A DNA stretch of 64,000 nt from contig CBDCUO010000045.1 in assembly GCA_965222705.1 (NCBI GenBank), positions 1 to 64,000 on the forward strand. Reading direction: 5' to 3'. The notes beneath the pieces were generated by a model. The model searched no databases, had not been told where the DNA came from, and worked only from the letters and a program-made list of their open reading frames with translations. Source of the stretch: JAFMDF01 sp965222705. GTDB taxonomy: Bacteria; Bacteroidota; Bacteroidia; Chitinophagales; Saprospiraceae. The position numbers and the translations under genes were made by a program. Positions 54,135-63,860 of this stretch are shown in pieces (within the stretch, counting starts at the first letter, position 1; every line of letters begins with the position of its first letter).

Positions 54135-54800
54135 ATGATTCAATTGCAAAAAGTTAATAAAATTTACACGGGCATTGCAGGGGAAGTACACGCCATAAAG
54201 GAAGCAGATTTAAACGTTGAAAAAGGCGAACATATCGTCATCATTGGCCAATCGGGCAGTGGTAAATCTACTTTATTGAACCTTATTTCCGGAATTGACC
54301 GACCTACTTCTGGTACAATTACCATCAATAATCAATCGCTCAACGAGCTAAATGAAAATGATTTGGCTTTGTGGAGAGGTAAGCACATTGGGATTGTCTT
54401 TCAATTTTACCAATTATTGCCAACGCTCTCCGCAAAAGATAATCTCTTATTTGCGATGGATTTGGTCCAAAAAATCTCCAAAAAAGAGCGTCCTAGCAAA
54501 GCGGAAGCCCATCTGGAAGCCGTTGGTTTAGCCAACAAGCTGAAAAAATTTCCACATGAATTGTCTGGGGGAGAACGCCAGCGAGTAGCCATTGCCCGAG
54601 CTATCGCCAATGACCCTGCCCTCCTTATTGCGGATGAACCCACCGGCAATCTGGATAGCAAAACGGGGGCACAAATCAATCAACTTTTTCAAAGGCTACA
54701 TGAAGGCGGCACGACCATTCTAACCGTAACGCATGCTAGCATCAAAGAAAGAATATTTGATAAAGTAATACATATTGAGGATGGGGTGTTGAGTTATTAG
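54135..54800 (+). CDS. LolD/MacB-type ABC transporter ATP-binding protein
   Basis: A 221-residue ATPase with Walker A GQSGSGKSTLLNLISG, Q-loop FQFYQLLP, signature LSGGERQRVAIARA, Walker B LLIADEPTGNLDSKTG and H-loop VTHASI. This is the LolD/MacB subgroup that works with FtsX-type permeases. The partner permease is 52 bp downstream. It is on the same strand as the sigma/anti-sigma and thioredoxin-like genes, so the five genes may form one stress-response unit. Confidence 0.92.
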   Translation: MIQLQKVNKIYTGIAGEVHAIKEADLNVEKGEHIVIIGQSGSGKSTLLNLISGIDRPTSGTITINNQSLNELNENDLALWRGKHIGIVFQFYQLLPTLSAKDNLLFAMDLVQKISKKERPSKAEAHLEAVGLANKLKKFPHELSGGERQRVAIARAIANDPALLIADEPTGNLDSKTGAQINQLFQRLHEGGTTILTVTHASIKERIFDKVIHIEDGVLSY

Positions 54801-54852
54801 TATTACTGAAATGACCTTTCATTCCCTCTAACTTCATATTTCATATTTTTTC

Positions 54853-57189
54853 ATGGCAGTTATTCTAATAAAATTATTAAAGGATTTTCGACAAACAAAA
54901 ACAAGGTTTTTGCTGATGGTAATAGCAGCTGCTTTATCAGCTTGGGGGATAAGTAGTGTATTGTATAGCTATCAATTAGCAGAACGAGATTTTCAAGTCA
55001 ATTTTGCTCGAACCTTTCCAGCAGATATGGAAGTGGTGGTGGAAAATTACCAGTCCGGCATGGAGGAAAAATTATTACAAGATGCAAACGTAGTGGATAT
55101 AGAAAGAAGAGAAGTATTGGGCGGCAGTATTCAAACAGGGACAGAAGCGTGGATGCCCTTTGTACTCTATGCAGTCGAAGATATGGAAAAGATGCGGATG
55201 GATGTTTTTAGGGTCTTAGAATCTACCGCCACCTCCCCGAGGAAATTATTAATCGAACAAAATGCGCTTTCTTTTTTAGAAGAAAACCAGAATAGTGTTC
55301 GGGTGAAATTTCCAAATAAGGGAACAATTACTTGGAAAATTGATGGCACTTCCCACGATGCTCGATTAGCGCCAGCCCGTATGGAACGAGCCGTATTTGC
55401 CCATGCAACGAGTATAGATAAAGTGGAGCCATTTTTGGAAAAAGGACAACGCCGCTTTTTAATTGAAACCAATGCTAGTTCGGACAAAAAATTATTGCAG
55501 GAAGTTGCTCAACGACTCCAACAAATAGCCAAGGAAGCGGGCAGCCCGATTACTTTTGTGGGGATTCCCGAACCTGGGCAACATATCCACCAAAACATTG
55601 TAGATGGCATTGCTTATCTGCAGCAAAATATGGGTTGGGTGCTTGCCATAATGGGGCTGGTATTGCTCTCCCTGATTTTGTTAACTTGGGTGTTGCCCCA
55701 AGTGAAAGATATAGGTATTATGAAAGCCATTGGGGCTTCCAATAAGCGGTTGTTGTATGCTTATATTTTTGTGTTTTTGCTGCTGGTTTTTCTCGGCTTA
55801 TTGATAGGTATGCCTTTGGGCTATCAAACAGCTACGCTATATAATAAGATGGTCGCGTTTGTCCAGAATTTTGAACCCGTTGATACCTTATTGCCGCTTT
55901 GGGTTCATTTGATGGTTACCCTCGTTTGCCTGATTATCCCCTTAGTCTTTGCTATTCTTCCCTTATCCAGAGCTACTCGAACAACAGCTAGAGCGACTAT
56001 GAATCGCATCTTTCATGCGCCTTCCACCAGCATTTTGGGTTTTACACAACAATTATTTGATAATAGTCACTGGAAATATTGTTTGAATAATTTGTTTAGA
56101 AATAGCCAGCGAACCTTTTTGTTGCTATTGTTGATTGCCGTGGGCATTGCCTTGTTTTTAACGGGTGTCAATCTCGATTTTTCGGTTAAATCAGAACTAG
56201 CGGAATTTGCCAAAAGTGCCAAGTATCGCCTGCGTGCCCGATTATCGGATGAAATGAAACAAAAGGACATTGCTTTTTTAGATAGTCTATCTTTTGTAAA
56301 GCAAGTTCTACCCATGAAAGATAAATCCGTAACCTACCAACCCCCGAATGCCGCTTTTCAAGAAACCAAGTTTATACGTTTTCTTTCGACAAAGCATGAC
56401 ATTCGCGACGAGATGGTAGTAGAAGGCAAAATCAATAAAGACTGTTCAGATTGCCTTTTTATCAGTGGAGAAGCCATGCGGCAGCAATTTGAAGGAATGG
56501 CATTAGGTGCAACAATTCTATTGACCGTTCCATTGGGTGAAAATAAAGCATATACTTATGCTGGACGATTCAAGGATATGGCAGCTATTGGTGCGCCATT
56601 TTTTGTATTTGATGACAACGAAATATCCTCCTTTAATGCGCTGGCTTTTGAAACGAAAGCGGATGTCTCTGATGTTGATATCCTCAATTCCATAGACGAT
56701 GCTTTTCTAGAGCAAGGTATTGATTTGGCGGGTTTAATGGATGTCAATAGGCGTTTAGGTCAATTGCAAGGACATTTTGCTCCCACTTATTTAATCATCA
56801 AAATAATGGGTTTATTGACTATCCTTTTAGGGGTATTCGGCTTGTTAATTGTACTAAACTTAACGATACAGGAACGCAGCCGAGAAATAGGCATTTTAAA
56901 AGCATTGGGCAGTTCTTTCCCACAACTTTCCAACCTCTTTCAACTAGAATTTTTACTCATCACTCTTTTGGCAATGGGCTTAGGTTTATTATTATCCATT
57001 CCCTTAACAATGTCTATTTGTCGAATTTTAACAGAAACGGTCATTTTTCACCCTATTCCTTTTGCTATTGATTATAAGTGGGCATTGGGGACTATCGGCT
57101 GCTTGTTACTTTTACAAACATTGGTGATTTGGTGGTATAATCGCTTAAAAATTAGGCAGAACGCTAAGATTTTGTTAGATACTCGTTAA
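54853..57189 (+). CDS. FtsX-type ABC transporter permease
   Basis: A 778-residue permease with the usual layout. TM1 lies near 18-38. A periplasmic domain and a three-helix block (about 258-380: DIGIMKAIGA) follow. Then comes a second N-terminal TM (about 410-430) and a periplasmic domain. It ends with a final three-helix block with REIGILKALGS. There is no prefix domain, unlike the PadR-linked permeases. Together with the ATPase it should export or extract lipids or lipoproteins, or act as a mechanotransmission exporter. The substrate is not known. Confidence 0.88.
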   Translation: MAVILIKLLKDFRQTKTRFLLMVIAAALSAWGISSVLYSYQLAERDFQVNFARTFPADMEVVVENYQSGMEEKLLQDANVVDIERREVLGGSIQTGTEAWMPFVLYAVEDMEKMRMDVFRVLESTATSPRKLLIEQNALSFLEENQNSVRVKFPNKGTITWKIDGTSHDARLAPARMERAVFAHATSIDKVEPFLEKGQRRFLIETNASSDKKLLQEVAQRLQQIAKEAGSPITFVGIPEPGQHIHQNIVDGIAYLQQNMGWVLAIMGLVLLSLILLTWVLPQVKDIGIMKAIGASNKRLLYAYIFVFLLLVFLGLLIGMPLGYQTATLYNKMVAFVQNFEPVDTLLPLWVHLMVTLVCLIIPLVFAILPLSRATRTTARATMNRIFHAPSTSILGFTQQLFDNSHWKYCLNNLFRNSQRTFLLLLLIAVGIALFLTGVNLDFSVKSELAEFAKSAKYRLRARLSDEMKQKDIAFLDSLSFVKQVLPMKDKSVTYQPPNAAFQETKFIRFLSTKHDIRDEMVVEGKINKDCSDCLFISGEAMRQQFEGMALGATILLTVPLGENKAYTYAGRFKDMAAIGAPFFVFDDNEISSFNALAFETKADVSDVDILNSIDDAFLEQGIDLAGLMDVNRRLGQLQGHFAPTYLIIKIMGLLTILLGVFGLLIVLNLTIQERSREIGILKALGSSFPQLSNLFQLEFLLITLLAMGLGLLLSIPLTMSICRILTETVIFHPIPFAIDYKWALGTIGCLLLLQTLVIWWYNRLKIRQNAKILLDTR

Positions 57190-57411
57190 GTAAGTCAGCA
57201 AAATTGTTGAATGGTTAAATTGTTTTATTGTTGCCTATAGAACAATCTGCCCAACATTCATTCTGTTGTTACCCTTTCAATAGATGAAACCAATCAATCG
57301 AAGCATCTGAACGATACAATTTTCGAGTAAAACGGATTTATAATTTGTGATTTCAGATATACGATTTATGATTTTTCACACGAGCAAAAGGTATGGGGCA
57401 TCAATAGTAGG

Positions 57412-58837
57412 CTATTCCCCCTTCCGAGTAGCTAATTCCGCTCGTATCTCATTGGCTCGTTCCTCAGAAATATCGTAATCCCGCATGACATACATAGCCA
57501 CTAGGGTTCCTAAAATGGGGAATAGGGTATAAAACAATCTCAGGCCAGTTATCGCTCCTTCGGGTTGTGTGGCAGCATCGGGGGTAAAGTTAACCCAAGC
57601 CATGATTAAGCCACTCAACAATCCAGCAATGGCAAAACCAAATTTGACCATCCACCAATAGATGGCACCAAATATGGCCTCTCTACGCTTACCCGTATTT
57701 AATTCGTCTAAATCACAGACATCTGCCGTCATAGACATCATCAGCGTAAATAATCCGCCAATTCCGAAGGAAAAGAAGGGCAAAGCAATTAAAAACAGGT
57801 AGGGCTCGCCAGGAACGAATAAAAACCAAAACATCAGATAGCCAATAATGGATATGCCTTGCGACAATAAAAAGGTTTTCTTTTTACCTAGTGTTTTGGA
57901 GACTTTGGCAATGATTGGGATGACTATAAAGGTGGTTACCAAAGCTCCTACACTCCCATGCAAGGTCGGCCAGTACACCTGCAGCACCCGCATCTCCATT
58001 AAATAAATAATAAACAATAATAAAAAACGAGAAAGCCGCAATGGTATTAAAGGAATTAAAGATTAAAAAGGTAGCAATGCACAATTTCCGAAATTGCTTC
58101 ATGCCGAAAGCTTCCTTGAACCCTCTAAAAATTTCTTGAAGACTGGTGGATATATTATCTCTGTTGATGGGTATAAAGTCTGTCCTATTGAGTGTGGACT
58201 CACTTTTGATAAAAACAGCCGGTACTAAGGCCAATAAGGTGCAGCCAATGGCTACCCAGATGGATAATTCTCGACAGCCAGCATCCGCACTTTCAAACCA
58301 AGCAGGGTCATATAGAATCACCCAAAACCACGGGGCAATAACCCAAGCCCATTGGCCAATAAATTGAGAGACTGCCATGATATGGGTTCGTTCGTGAAAG
58401 TCTGGACTCATTTCGTAACCCATTGCCACATAAGGCACTCCGAAAATGGTAATGCCCAAATAAAACACAAAAGACCATATCATGAAGTAGGCAAAGTTGT
58501 AATTGACCCCATTTTCAGGATATAATTGCCACATAAATATATACGAAATCCCCATAATCAACCCGCCAATGAATACATATTGTCGTCTCCTACCCCAGCG
58601 AGATTTGGTATTATCGGAAATAAAGCCCATAATAGGGTCAGTAATAGCATCAAATACACGAGGAGCAAAATATATCAGTCCCCAAAGAACAGGTGGAAAT
58701 CCAAGGTCTTGCACTAAAACTACCATAAAAATACCTAAGGCCGCCGGAAACATTTGATTGGCTAACATACCTAAACCAAAGGCGATTTTTTGCCCCATGG
58801 GAACTTGCCCTGCCTCGAAAGATGTACTGTTTGTCAT
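57412..58837 (-). pseudogene. GPH-family sugar transporter with a single-base frameshift
   Basis: Two minus-strand frames (58837 to 57884, and 58041 to 57412) join to give a full MFS transporter of the GPH type, nearly as long as the intact paralogue at 60989-62419 (1426 versus 1431 bp). Conserved elements are FDAITDPIMGFISDNTKSRW, GYEMSPDFHERTHI and LMSMTADVCDLDELNTGKRR. The break lies at 57973-57979, where one extra base turns GGT-TAC-TGG (Gly-Tyr-Trp, as Gly-Asn-Trp in the paralogue) out of frame. Either the gene is newly dead or the assembly has a one-base error. Confidence 0.8.
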
Positions 58838-58901
58838 TTTTATAATGCTAAGTTTAAAGTTGGCTGTTCTATACTTTAAAGTAGTTGGGGTAGTTAGGTT
58901 T

Positions 58902-59786
58902 TTAAAACTTCAAGTTGCCTCGTTTATCCCATAAACCCCAATAAGCTCCTACATCTCCTTCTGCACTTACTTTCCAAGATTCATCAAAGGAAGTAAAATA
59001 AAATAATTCAATACTATCTTCTGCGGACCATTTTTGGGCATTGATGAAATATTTCATCGAATTTTCTTCGGAGGGGTGTGCGTCTTTTAAACTACTTCCA
59101 TGATTAGGCCAACCCGTTTCTGTAATAATAACTTTTTTGCCTTTTCCCGCTTGTAGGGCTTGGTGGAACATTTGCTTCATGTACAATAAGGAGTAATCCA
59201 AGTGGCAGCCTTCCCAAAAAGGATAGCAATTGGCTAAAATCACATCGCAGGCGTCAGCGATTCGTGGATGGTCTCTAAATTCATAATAGGCATCCACATA
59301 ACCTACCTGAATTTCTGGAAGTGCTTCTTTCACTCGGTAAATATAAGCTAAAAGTTCTGCTTCTGTTAAATCCTGCCGATACATCACCTCGTTACCTACG
59401 GCAGCAATGTCCACATAGCCATTTTTTGCCAAATGGATTAAGCCTTTGATTTCTTTTTCATTTAAGGATTTATCCGTACCTAACCAAGCCCCTACTAAGG
59501 TTTTCATGTCAAAGTCCTGTGCCACTTTCGGAATCAATTCATTGCCTTCAATACACGAAAAAGAACGTATCCATTTTGTGAAAGGAGCAATAACTTCCAT
59601 ACGCCGTCTAATTTGCTGCTCTTTCAGAATAGTACCAGGCCCTTGCCCCTCTTCATAAGCACTATAACAAAGCCCGTGTATGCCATTTTCCAATACTTGC
59701 CGAAATAAGTCGCGAAGTTGTTCAAATGATTTGTTGGTGTAGTCTATTCCCGATAGGGATAAATTTCTGCCTCGTCTGAATGACAT
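58902..59786 (-). CDS. GH17-like beta-1,3-glucanase, no signal peptide
   Basis: A 294-residue (beta/alpha)8-type glycosidase. The acid/base is Glu133 (AAVGNEVMYR) and the nucleophile Glu223 (VIITETGWPN), typical of GH17 exo-beta-1,3-glucanase-like enzymes. There is no signal peptide, so it probably cleaves oligosaccharides in the cytoplasm after import by the adjacent transporter (57412-58837). It sits 175 bp from two MITE copies that separate it from the second pair of genes. Confidence 0.85.
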   Translation of the reverse strand: MSFRRGRNLSLSGIDYTNKSFEQLRDLFRQVLENGIHGLCYSAYEEGQGPGTILKEQQIRRRMEVIAPFTKWIRSFSCIEGNELIPKVAQDFDMKTLVGAWLGTDKSLNEKEIKGLIHLAKNGYVDIAAVGNEVMYRQDLTEAELLAYIYRVKEALPEIQVGYVDAYYEFRDHPRIADACDVILANCYPFWEGCHLDYSLLYMKQMFHQALQAGKGKKVIITETGWPNHGSSLKDAHPSEENSMKYFINAQKWSAEDSIELFYFTSFDESWKVSAEGDVGAYWGLWDKRGNLKF

Positions 59787-59808
59787 AGTATATTTTTTTG
59801 GTGATTAG

Positions 59809-59983
59809 TTCTACTTTGACACTCTAAAGTTTTATTGAATTTCCCACTATTTTGGTCAACGTTTAGGTCAACATCTGGGCGGGTTGGCCGGACAAATACG
59901 CGGAGCGATTTATTTGTCCTAGCGTTTTTGGTTCTTTTGGGGCAATGCCAAAAGAACAGGATTGGTAAAGTGTCAAAGTAGAA
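59809..59983. repeat. MITE copy B
   Basis: 175 bp with ends TTCTACTTTGACAC... and TAAAGTGTCAAAGTAGAA, flanked by TTAG on both sides (59805-59808, 59984-59987). It contains the hairpin GTTCTTTTGG - loop with CAAT - CCAAAAGAAC, the same hairpin position as in copies A and C but with different paired bases. Its interior aligns with copy C in reverse orientation (GGTCAACATC and GCGGAGC are shared). Lies in the gap between the first GH17 gene and the 208-residue protein gene. Confidence 0.8.
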
Positions 59984-60116
59984 TTAGGAGAGAAAAAAAT
60001 AAATTACGCTTTTAGGCGGCTTCTTTTGACCCTATTTGAAACTTAAAAAAGCCTTATGTAGCTAGGCTATATGCGGTTTTTTACGCTTCAACTAGAACCA
60101 AAATAAACGCCCCTAA

Positions 60117-60290
60117 TTCTACTTTGGTACTTTAAACTTAACTAGCTATTTGTTCTTTTTTCATTGAAAAAAAAGAACCAAAAATTCTAGTTAAAACCAA
60201 ATGCTCCGCTGGTTTTAACGGGCCATCGCCACCAAGATGTTGACCACAAGGCATTCAAATAAAACAGAATTCTAAAGTGCCAAAGTAGCA
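60117..60290. repeat. MITE copy C
   Basis: 174 bp with ends TTCTACTTTGGTACTTTA and a complement ending CAAAGTAGCA, flanked by CTAA on both sides (60113-60116, 60291-60294). Its hairpin has stems TGTTCTTTTTT and AAAAAAAAGAACA-type with loop CATTG. The interior matches copy B in reverse. The intervening 59988-60112 DNA shows no gene. Confidence 0.8.
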
Positions 60291-60321
60291 CTAAAAACAC
60301 ACTTTATTTATTCCTCATTCC

Positions 60322-60948
60322 TTAGAAGACGCCTCTGCAATTATCTTTTAAGGAAACAACGATTCTGTCAATTTCATTAGCACCACTGGGAAGTGCTTCC
60401 GACTCAAGACCAGGATAGGATAAGGTATCTTTCCAATTTTCAATAGTAGCACTAAAAAATTGTGAAGCTGATGAATCCGTTTCATAAACTATTATATCGT
60501 ATGATTCTCCTTTGTCCCCTCCAAATCTGGTGATAACCTGCCATTCCCCGTTTCTTTTATAAGAGGTATTGGTATGGTCTGATTGTGGATAATATTTATT
60601 GTCAGAAGGCTTTAGTAATACCCATATATCTTTATCATGGGAATCCGGATACACCCCCATAGTCAGCGTTCGACAATTGACAGAATCACCTTCAATAGGT
60701 GATATTACCTGTACTTTTTTAACGGGTAAATCTACTTGTAATTTGTTTCCTACCACTACCTGTTCAATTTGACCTGGCATCACAACCGTTCCCGCTGTGT
60801 ATCCACCATAAATCATCAATATGAACCCAATTAGTCCAAGTGAAATTCTCAGTTTGGAATCTATCAGACCAAGAGACTTTATGCTATCCATAATCGCAAT
60901 TAGGATTAACATAGCACCAACAATTATAATTACTATTTCTGCAGACAT
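60322..60948 (-). CDS. Membrane protein with extracytoplasmic beta domain, unknown function
   Basis: A 208-residue protein. Two transmembrane helices lie at about 3-24 and 35-52; the rest (about 60-208) is an outside beta domain with VQVISPIEGDSVNCRTLTMG, DIWVLLKPSDNKYYPQ and SYDIIVYETDSSA. Two cysteines (near 92 and the last residues) could form a disulfide. The ISPxxGxxVxxxxxxxG start looks like an Ig-like or fibronectin-like fold. The function is unknown; the context is GH17 and GPH genes, so carbohydrate binding is possible. Confidence 0.6.
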   Translation of the reverse strand: MSAEIVIIIVGAMLILIAIMDSIKSLGLIDSKLRISLGLIGFILMIYGGYTAGTVVMPGQIEQVVVGNKLQVDLPVKKVQVISPIEGDSVNCRTLTMGVYPDSHDKDIWVLLKPSDNKYYPQSDHTNTSYKRNGEWQVITRFGGDKGESYDIIVYETDSSASQFFSATIENWKDTLSYPGLESEALPSGANEIDRIVVSLKDNCRGVF

Positions 60949-60988
60949 ATTTTACAAATTTAGAAATGGCGTATTTAGTATAATAAAA

Positions 60989-62419
60989 TTATAACACCCC
61001 TCTACGTTCTTCCAACGCTGCTTTTATTTCTCTGGCTCGTTTTTCTGTAAGGCTGTAATTCCACATTACTAAAATGGCTAATCCAGCCGTTAATGCTGGA
61101 ATGACGATATCTGCAATACGCAACTTGGTCATTGTATCCACTGTTTGTTGAGCTAGGTTTTGATCAAAACCTACTATTTTTAAAACCAAGCCGCCCAAAA
61201 CCAACGCCAATGCTTGACCTAGTTTGACCATCCACCAATAGATAGCACCAAACGTTCCTTCTTTGCGTGGCATACCATTATCTAATTCATCTAAGTCGCA
61301 AACATCCGCCGTCATACTCATCATGAGCGTAAAAAGACCCCCTAAACCAAATGCCATCAATGGAATAGGCATAAAGATTAACCATGGATTGTCTGGGTTG
61401 AATGCCCACCACTTAAGTAGGTAACCTATAATAGAAAGCGCTGTTGAAATAATAAAAGCCCTTCTTTTACCCCACTTGTCCGCCATCCATGAAATAATTG
61501 GGATAATCAAAAAAGCAGTAGCCATAGCACTGACAGTGGAAAACCATGCGGGCCAGTTACCAGCTAGCCCGTAATCGCCATTAAACATGTAAAAGACAAT
61601 GATGAAGAAACTAAAGGAAGCCACCATTTGAAATCCGTTAAAGACCAAAAACGTAGCACCACAAAGTTTCACAAAAGGCTTATTTTTACTCACCTGAACA
61701 ATCCCTTCAAAAAGGTCTTTCAAATTAGTGAACAAAGACCCAAGCGATAATTCTTTTCTATTTGCCATGTGCGCAGCATCTATACCTCTACAAAAAATAG
61801 CAGGCAATATACCCAACAGAATACATAAGCCACCTACAATTATTGAAAGTTGCCGAACGCCAACGGCTTGTGATTCAAATAGGTTAGGGTTAGCGATAAG
61901 CACCCAAAACCAGGGAACAATCATCCATGCTATTTGACCTACTATTTGCGAAAATGCCATTAGACGGGTTCGCTCATTATAATCTTGGGTCATTTCATAA
62001 CCCAATCCAATCAAAGGTGTCGAAAAGATTGTATTACCAACTAAATACACTAAAGATAGAATGAGGAAATACCAGAAGTTGTATGTTTGGGAATTATTTT
62101 CATCCAACTGCCACATCAAGGCAAACAAAATCCCACTTAAAATGGCACCGACAAAAATATAGGGCCTTCTTCGTCCCCATTTGGATTTAGTGTTATCCGA
62201 AATGAAACCCATGATAGGGTCTGTAATGGCATCAAATAACCTCGGCAACCCACCTAATAAACCCGCTAAAAAAGGGTCCATCCCAAAGGCAGTCAGCAAA
62301 AAGAACATAAAAATGCCCAGTGCGCCAGGTAGCAAATTATTCACCAAATGGCCTGCACCGAAGGCAGTTTTTTGTACAAGCGGAACTCTATCTTTTGCGG
62401 CAGTTTTGTATGGAGACAT
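60989..62419 (-). CDS. GPH-family sugar transporter (MFS)
   Basis: A 476-residue transporter with about twelve helices. GPH landmarks: FDAITDPIMGFISDNTKSKW, GYEMTQDYNERTRLMAFSQI, and LMSMTADVCDLDELDNGMPR. The family imports glycosides, pentosides and hexuronides, and in Bacteroidota is often found beside glycosidase genes. Its neighbour (62438-63739) is a GH17-like lipoprotein, 18 bp away, so the two are probably in one operon. The frameshifted paralogue is at 57412-58837. Confidence 0.9.
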   Translation of the reverse strand: MSPYKTAAKDRVPLVQKTAFGAGHLVNNLLPGALGIFMFFLLTAFGMDPFLAGLLGGLPRLFDAITDPIMGFISDNTKSKWGRRRPYIFVGAILSGILFALMWQLDENNSQTYNFWYFLILSLVYLVGNTIFSTPLIGLGYEMTQDYNERTRLMAFSQIVGQIAWMIVPWFWVLIANPNLFESQAVGVRQLSIIVGGLCILLGILPAIFCRGIDAAHMANRKELSLGSLFTNLKDLFEGIVQVSKNKPFVKLCGATFLVFNGFQMVASFSFFIIVFYMFNGDYGLAGNWPAWFSTVSAMATAFLIIPIISWMADKWGKRRAFIISTALSIIGYLLKWWAFNPDNPWLIFMPIPLMAFGLGGLFTLMMSMTADVCDLDELDNGMPRKEGTFGAIYWWMVKLGQALALVLGGLVLKIVGFDQNLAQQTVDTMTKLRIADIVIPALTAGLAILVMWNYSLTEKRAREIKAALEERRGVL

Positions 62420-62437
62420 GGTTTTCGTTTATGTTAT

Positions 62438-63739
62438 TTAATGTTCCCCCGCCAAGGTTGATTTTATAGGTGGTATTTGAACGGCTTTAAGCAATGCTTC
62501 TTTATTTCCATCATAAGTTTTCACAATAGGATGTCCACCTCTGCTTAATCCTTTAAAAACGCCTTTATCCACTAAATCCCACAAGGCATATTTGGCTTGG
62601 CCTTCGATGGTAAACAAGCCAAAGTGATTTTCCGAACCGCCGGGATTCCCCGCATCTTTCCAATCCTCGTCAAAGGCTTCAAAATAAAAACAGGAAATAT
62701 CCATTTTATTCGTCCATCCTCGTATTAGGGAATGATAAACAGCTTCCTTATATTCATCTGTTGCTTTGGAACCGCTTGCTCCATAAAATCCATTGGAAGC
62801 ACTTGCCCAACCCGTTTCCCCAATATGAATCGGTTTTTCGATGCCTAAACCTTTCATATAAGCTGCTGTATTTTGCCATTGGGAAATAGCATAATCTCTG
62901 GCACGAACCATTGCTGCCTCCACTTTTTCTCTCGCTGATAAACTTTCTTCTGCTGCTGATATGCCCCAAAAATCAGGGTTGTAATGGGTGTCGTGCATGG
63001 GGTAGGTATGTAAGGACACATAATCCACCGCTTGTATCAATTTTTCTAAATCCTCCACATGATATTCCGTACCGCCGCCGCCCCAAGAAGCAAAATTATC
63101 GGAACTGGTAATCCAAAGGTCGCTAGGCAATTTGCTCGTTTTTTTTAGTTCTTGTAATTGGTTCACATATTTTAAAATCACCCCTGGCTGCACAAAATAA
63201 CTAGCTGCCCATTTTACCATTGCTTCATTGCCCACCGCAATGATTTTTACGATGTCGGGGTATTTATTAGCTAAGGCTACGGCTGTTTGAATTTCCTTTG
63301 TATTGGCTTCTACGTCTTCTTTATCGTGGTTAGGATTAGCTGTAAAAGCATTTTCACAATTAATCCATGCACCCAACATTACATACATTTCGAAGGAGGC
63401 GTCTTCTTTTTTTAATTGGCGAATGGCTTCCAGTACATTAGCCGCATGGGGGAAATGAACATTATAGGTTCGTATTATTTTAATGCCCATCGCAGCGAGG
63501 ATTTGCATATCCTCTTTCAACTGTTCTATTGTCGGTTGTATATCGCGGGTGTTTTTGCGGTAGCCGCCGTAAGAGATGGCTAAATAGGCAGGATTCCCTA
63601 AAATATCTTTAGCGGTCATTGTTTTTTCGATTGGTGTTTCGTTCCCCTGTTTAGGAGCTTGCTTTTGATTACAGGAACAATGGAATGCTATAATCATAAT
63701 AGCAACCACAAATTTTACGACTATTACTCTTATTTTCAT
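62438..63739 (-). CDS. GH17-like beta-1,3-glucanase lipoprotein
   Basis: A 433-residue enzyme; I use the ATG 63737-63739 (MKIRVIVV) since it begins the signal peptide, instead of one 11 codons upstream. A relaxed lipoprotein signal ends at FHCSC. Acid/base Glu172 lies in IIAVGNEAMVKW and nucleophile Glu308 in HIGETGWAS, the usual GH17 pair. It should act outside the cytoplasm, feeding glucan oligosaccharides to the GPH transporter that follows it. Confidence 0.85.
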   Translation of the reverse strand: MKIRVIVVKFVVAIMIIAFHCSCNQKQAPKQGNETPIEKTMTAKDILGNPAYLAISYGGYRKNTRDIQPTIEQLKEDMQILAAMGIKIIRTYNVHFPHAANVLEAIRQLKKEDASFEMYVMLGAWINCENAFTANPNHDKEDVEANTKEIQTAVALANKYPDIVKIIAVGNEAMVKWAASYFVQPGVILKYVNQLQELKKTSKLPSDLWITSSDNFASWGGGGTEYHVEDLEKLIQAVDYVSLHTYPMHDTHYNPDFWGISAAEESLSAREKVEAAMVRARDYAISQWQNTAAYMKGLGIEKPIHIGETGWASASNGFYGASGSKATDEYKEAVYHSLIRGWTNKMDISCFYFEAFDEDWKDAGNPGGSENHFGLFTIEGQAKYALWDLVDKGVFKGLSRGGHPIVKTYDGNKEALLKAVQIPPIKSTLAGEH

Positions 63740-63860
63740 CTCAACTCTGTTTCTCTTATGATTCTTTGTCAATTTGGGTGATTTGGAAGTCAGCAGGTTG
63801 GCATTTCATTTTTTTCCTGTCGTCAAAAATAAATTACCAACCTACTGACCACCCAAACTG

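Noticed and set aside
60018..60112. Possible fourth MITE copy between copies B and C
   Set aside because: It has no matching terminal repeats or target duplication of its own.
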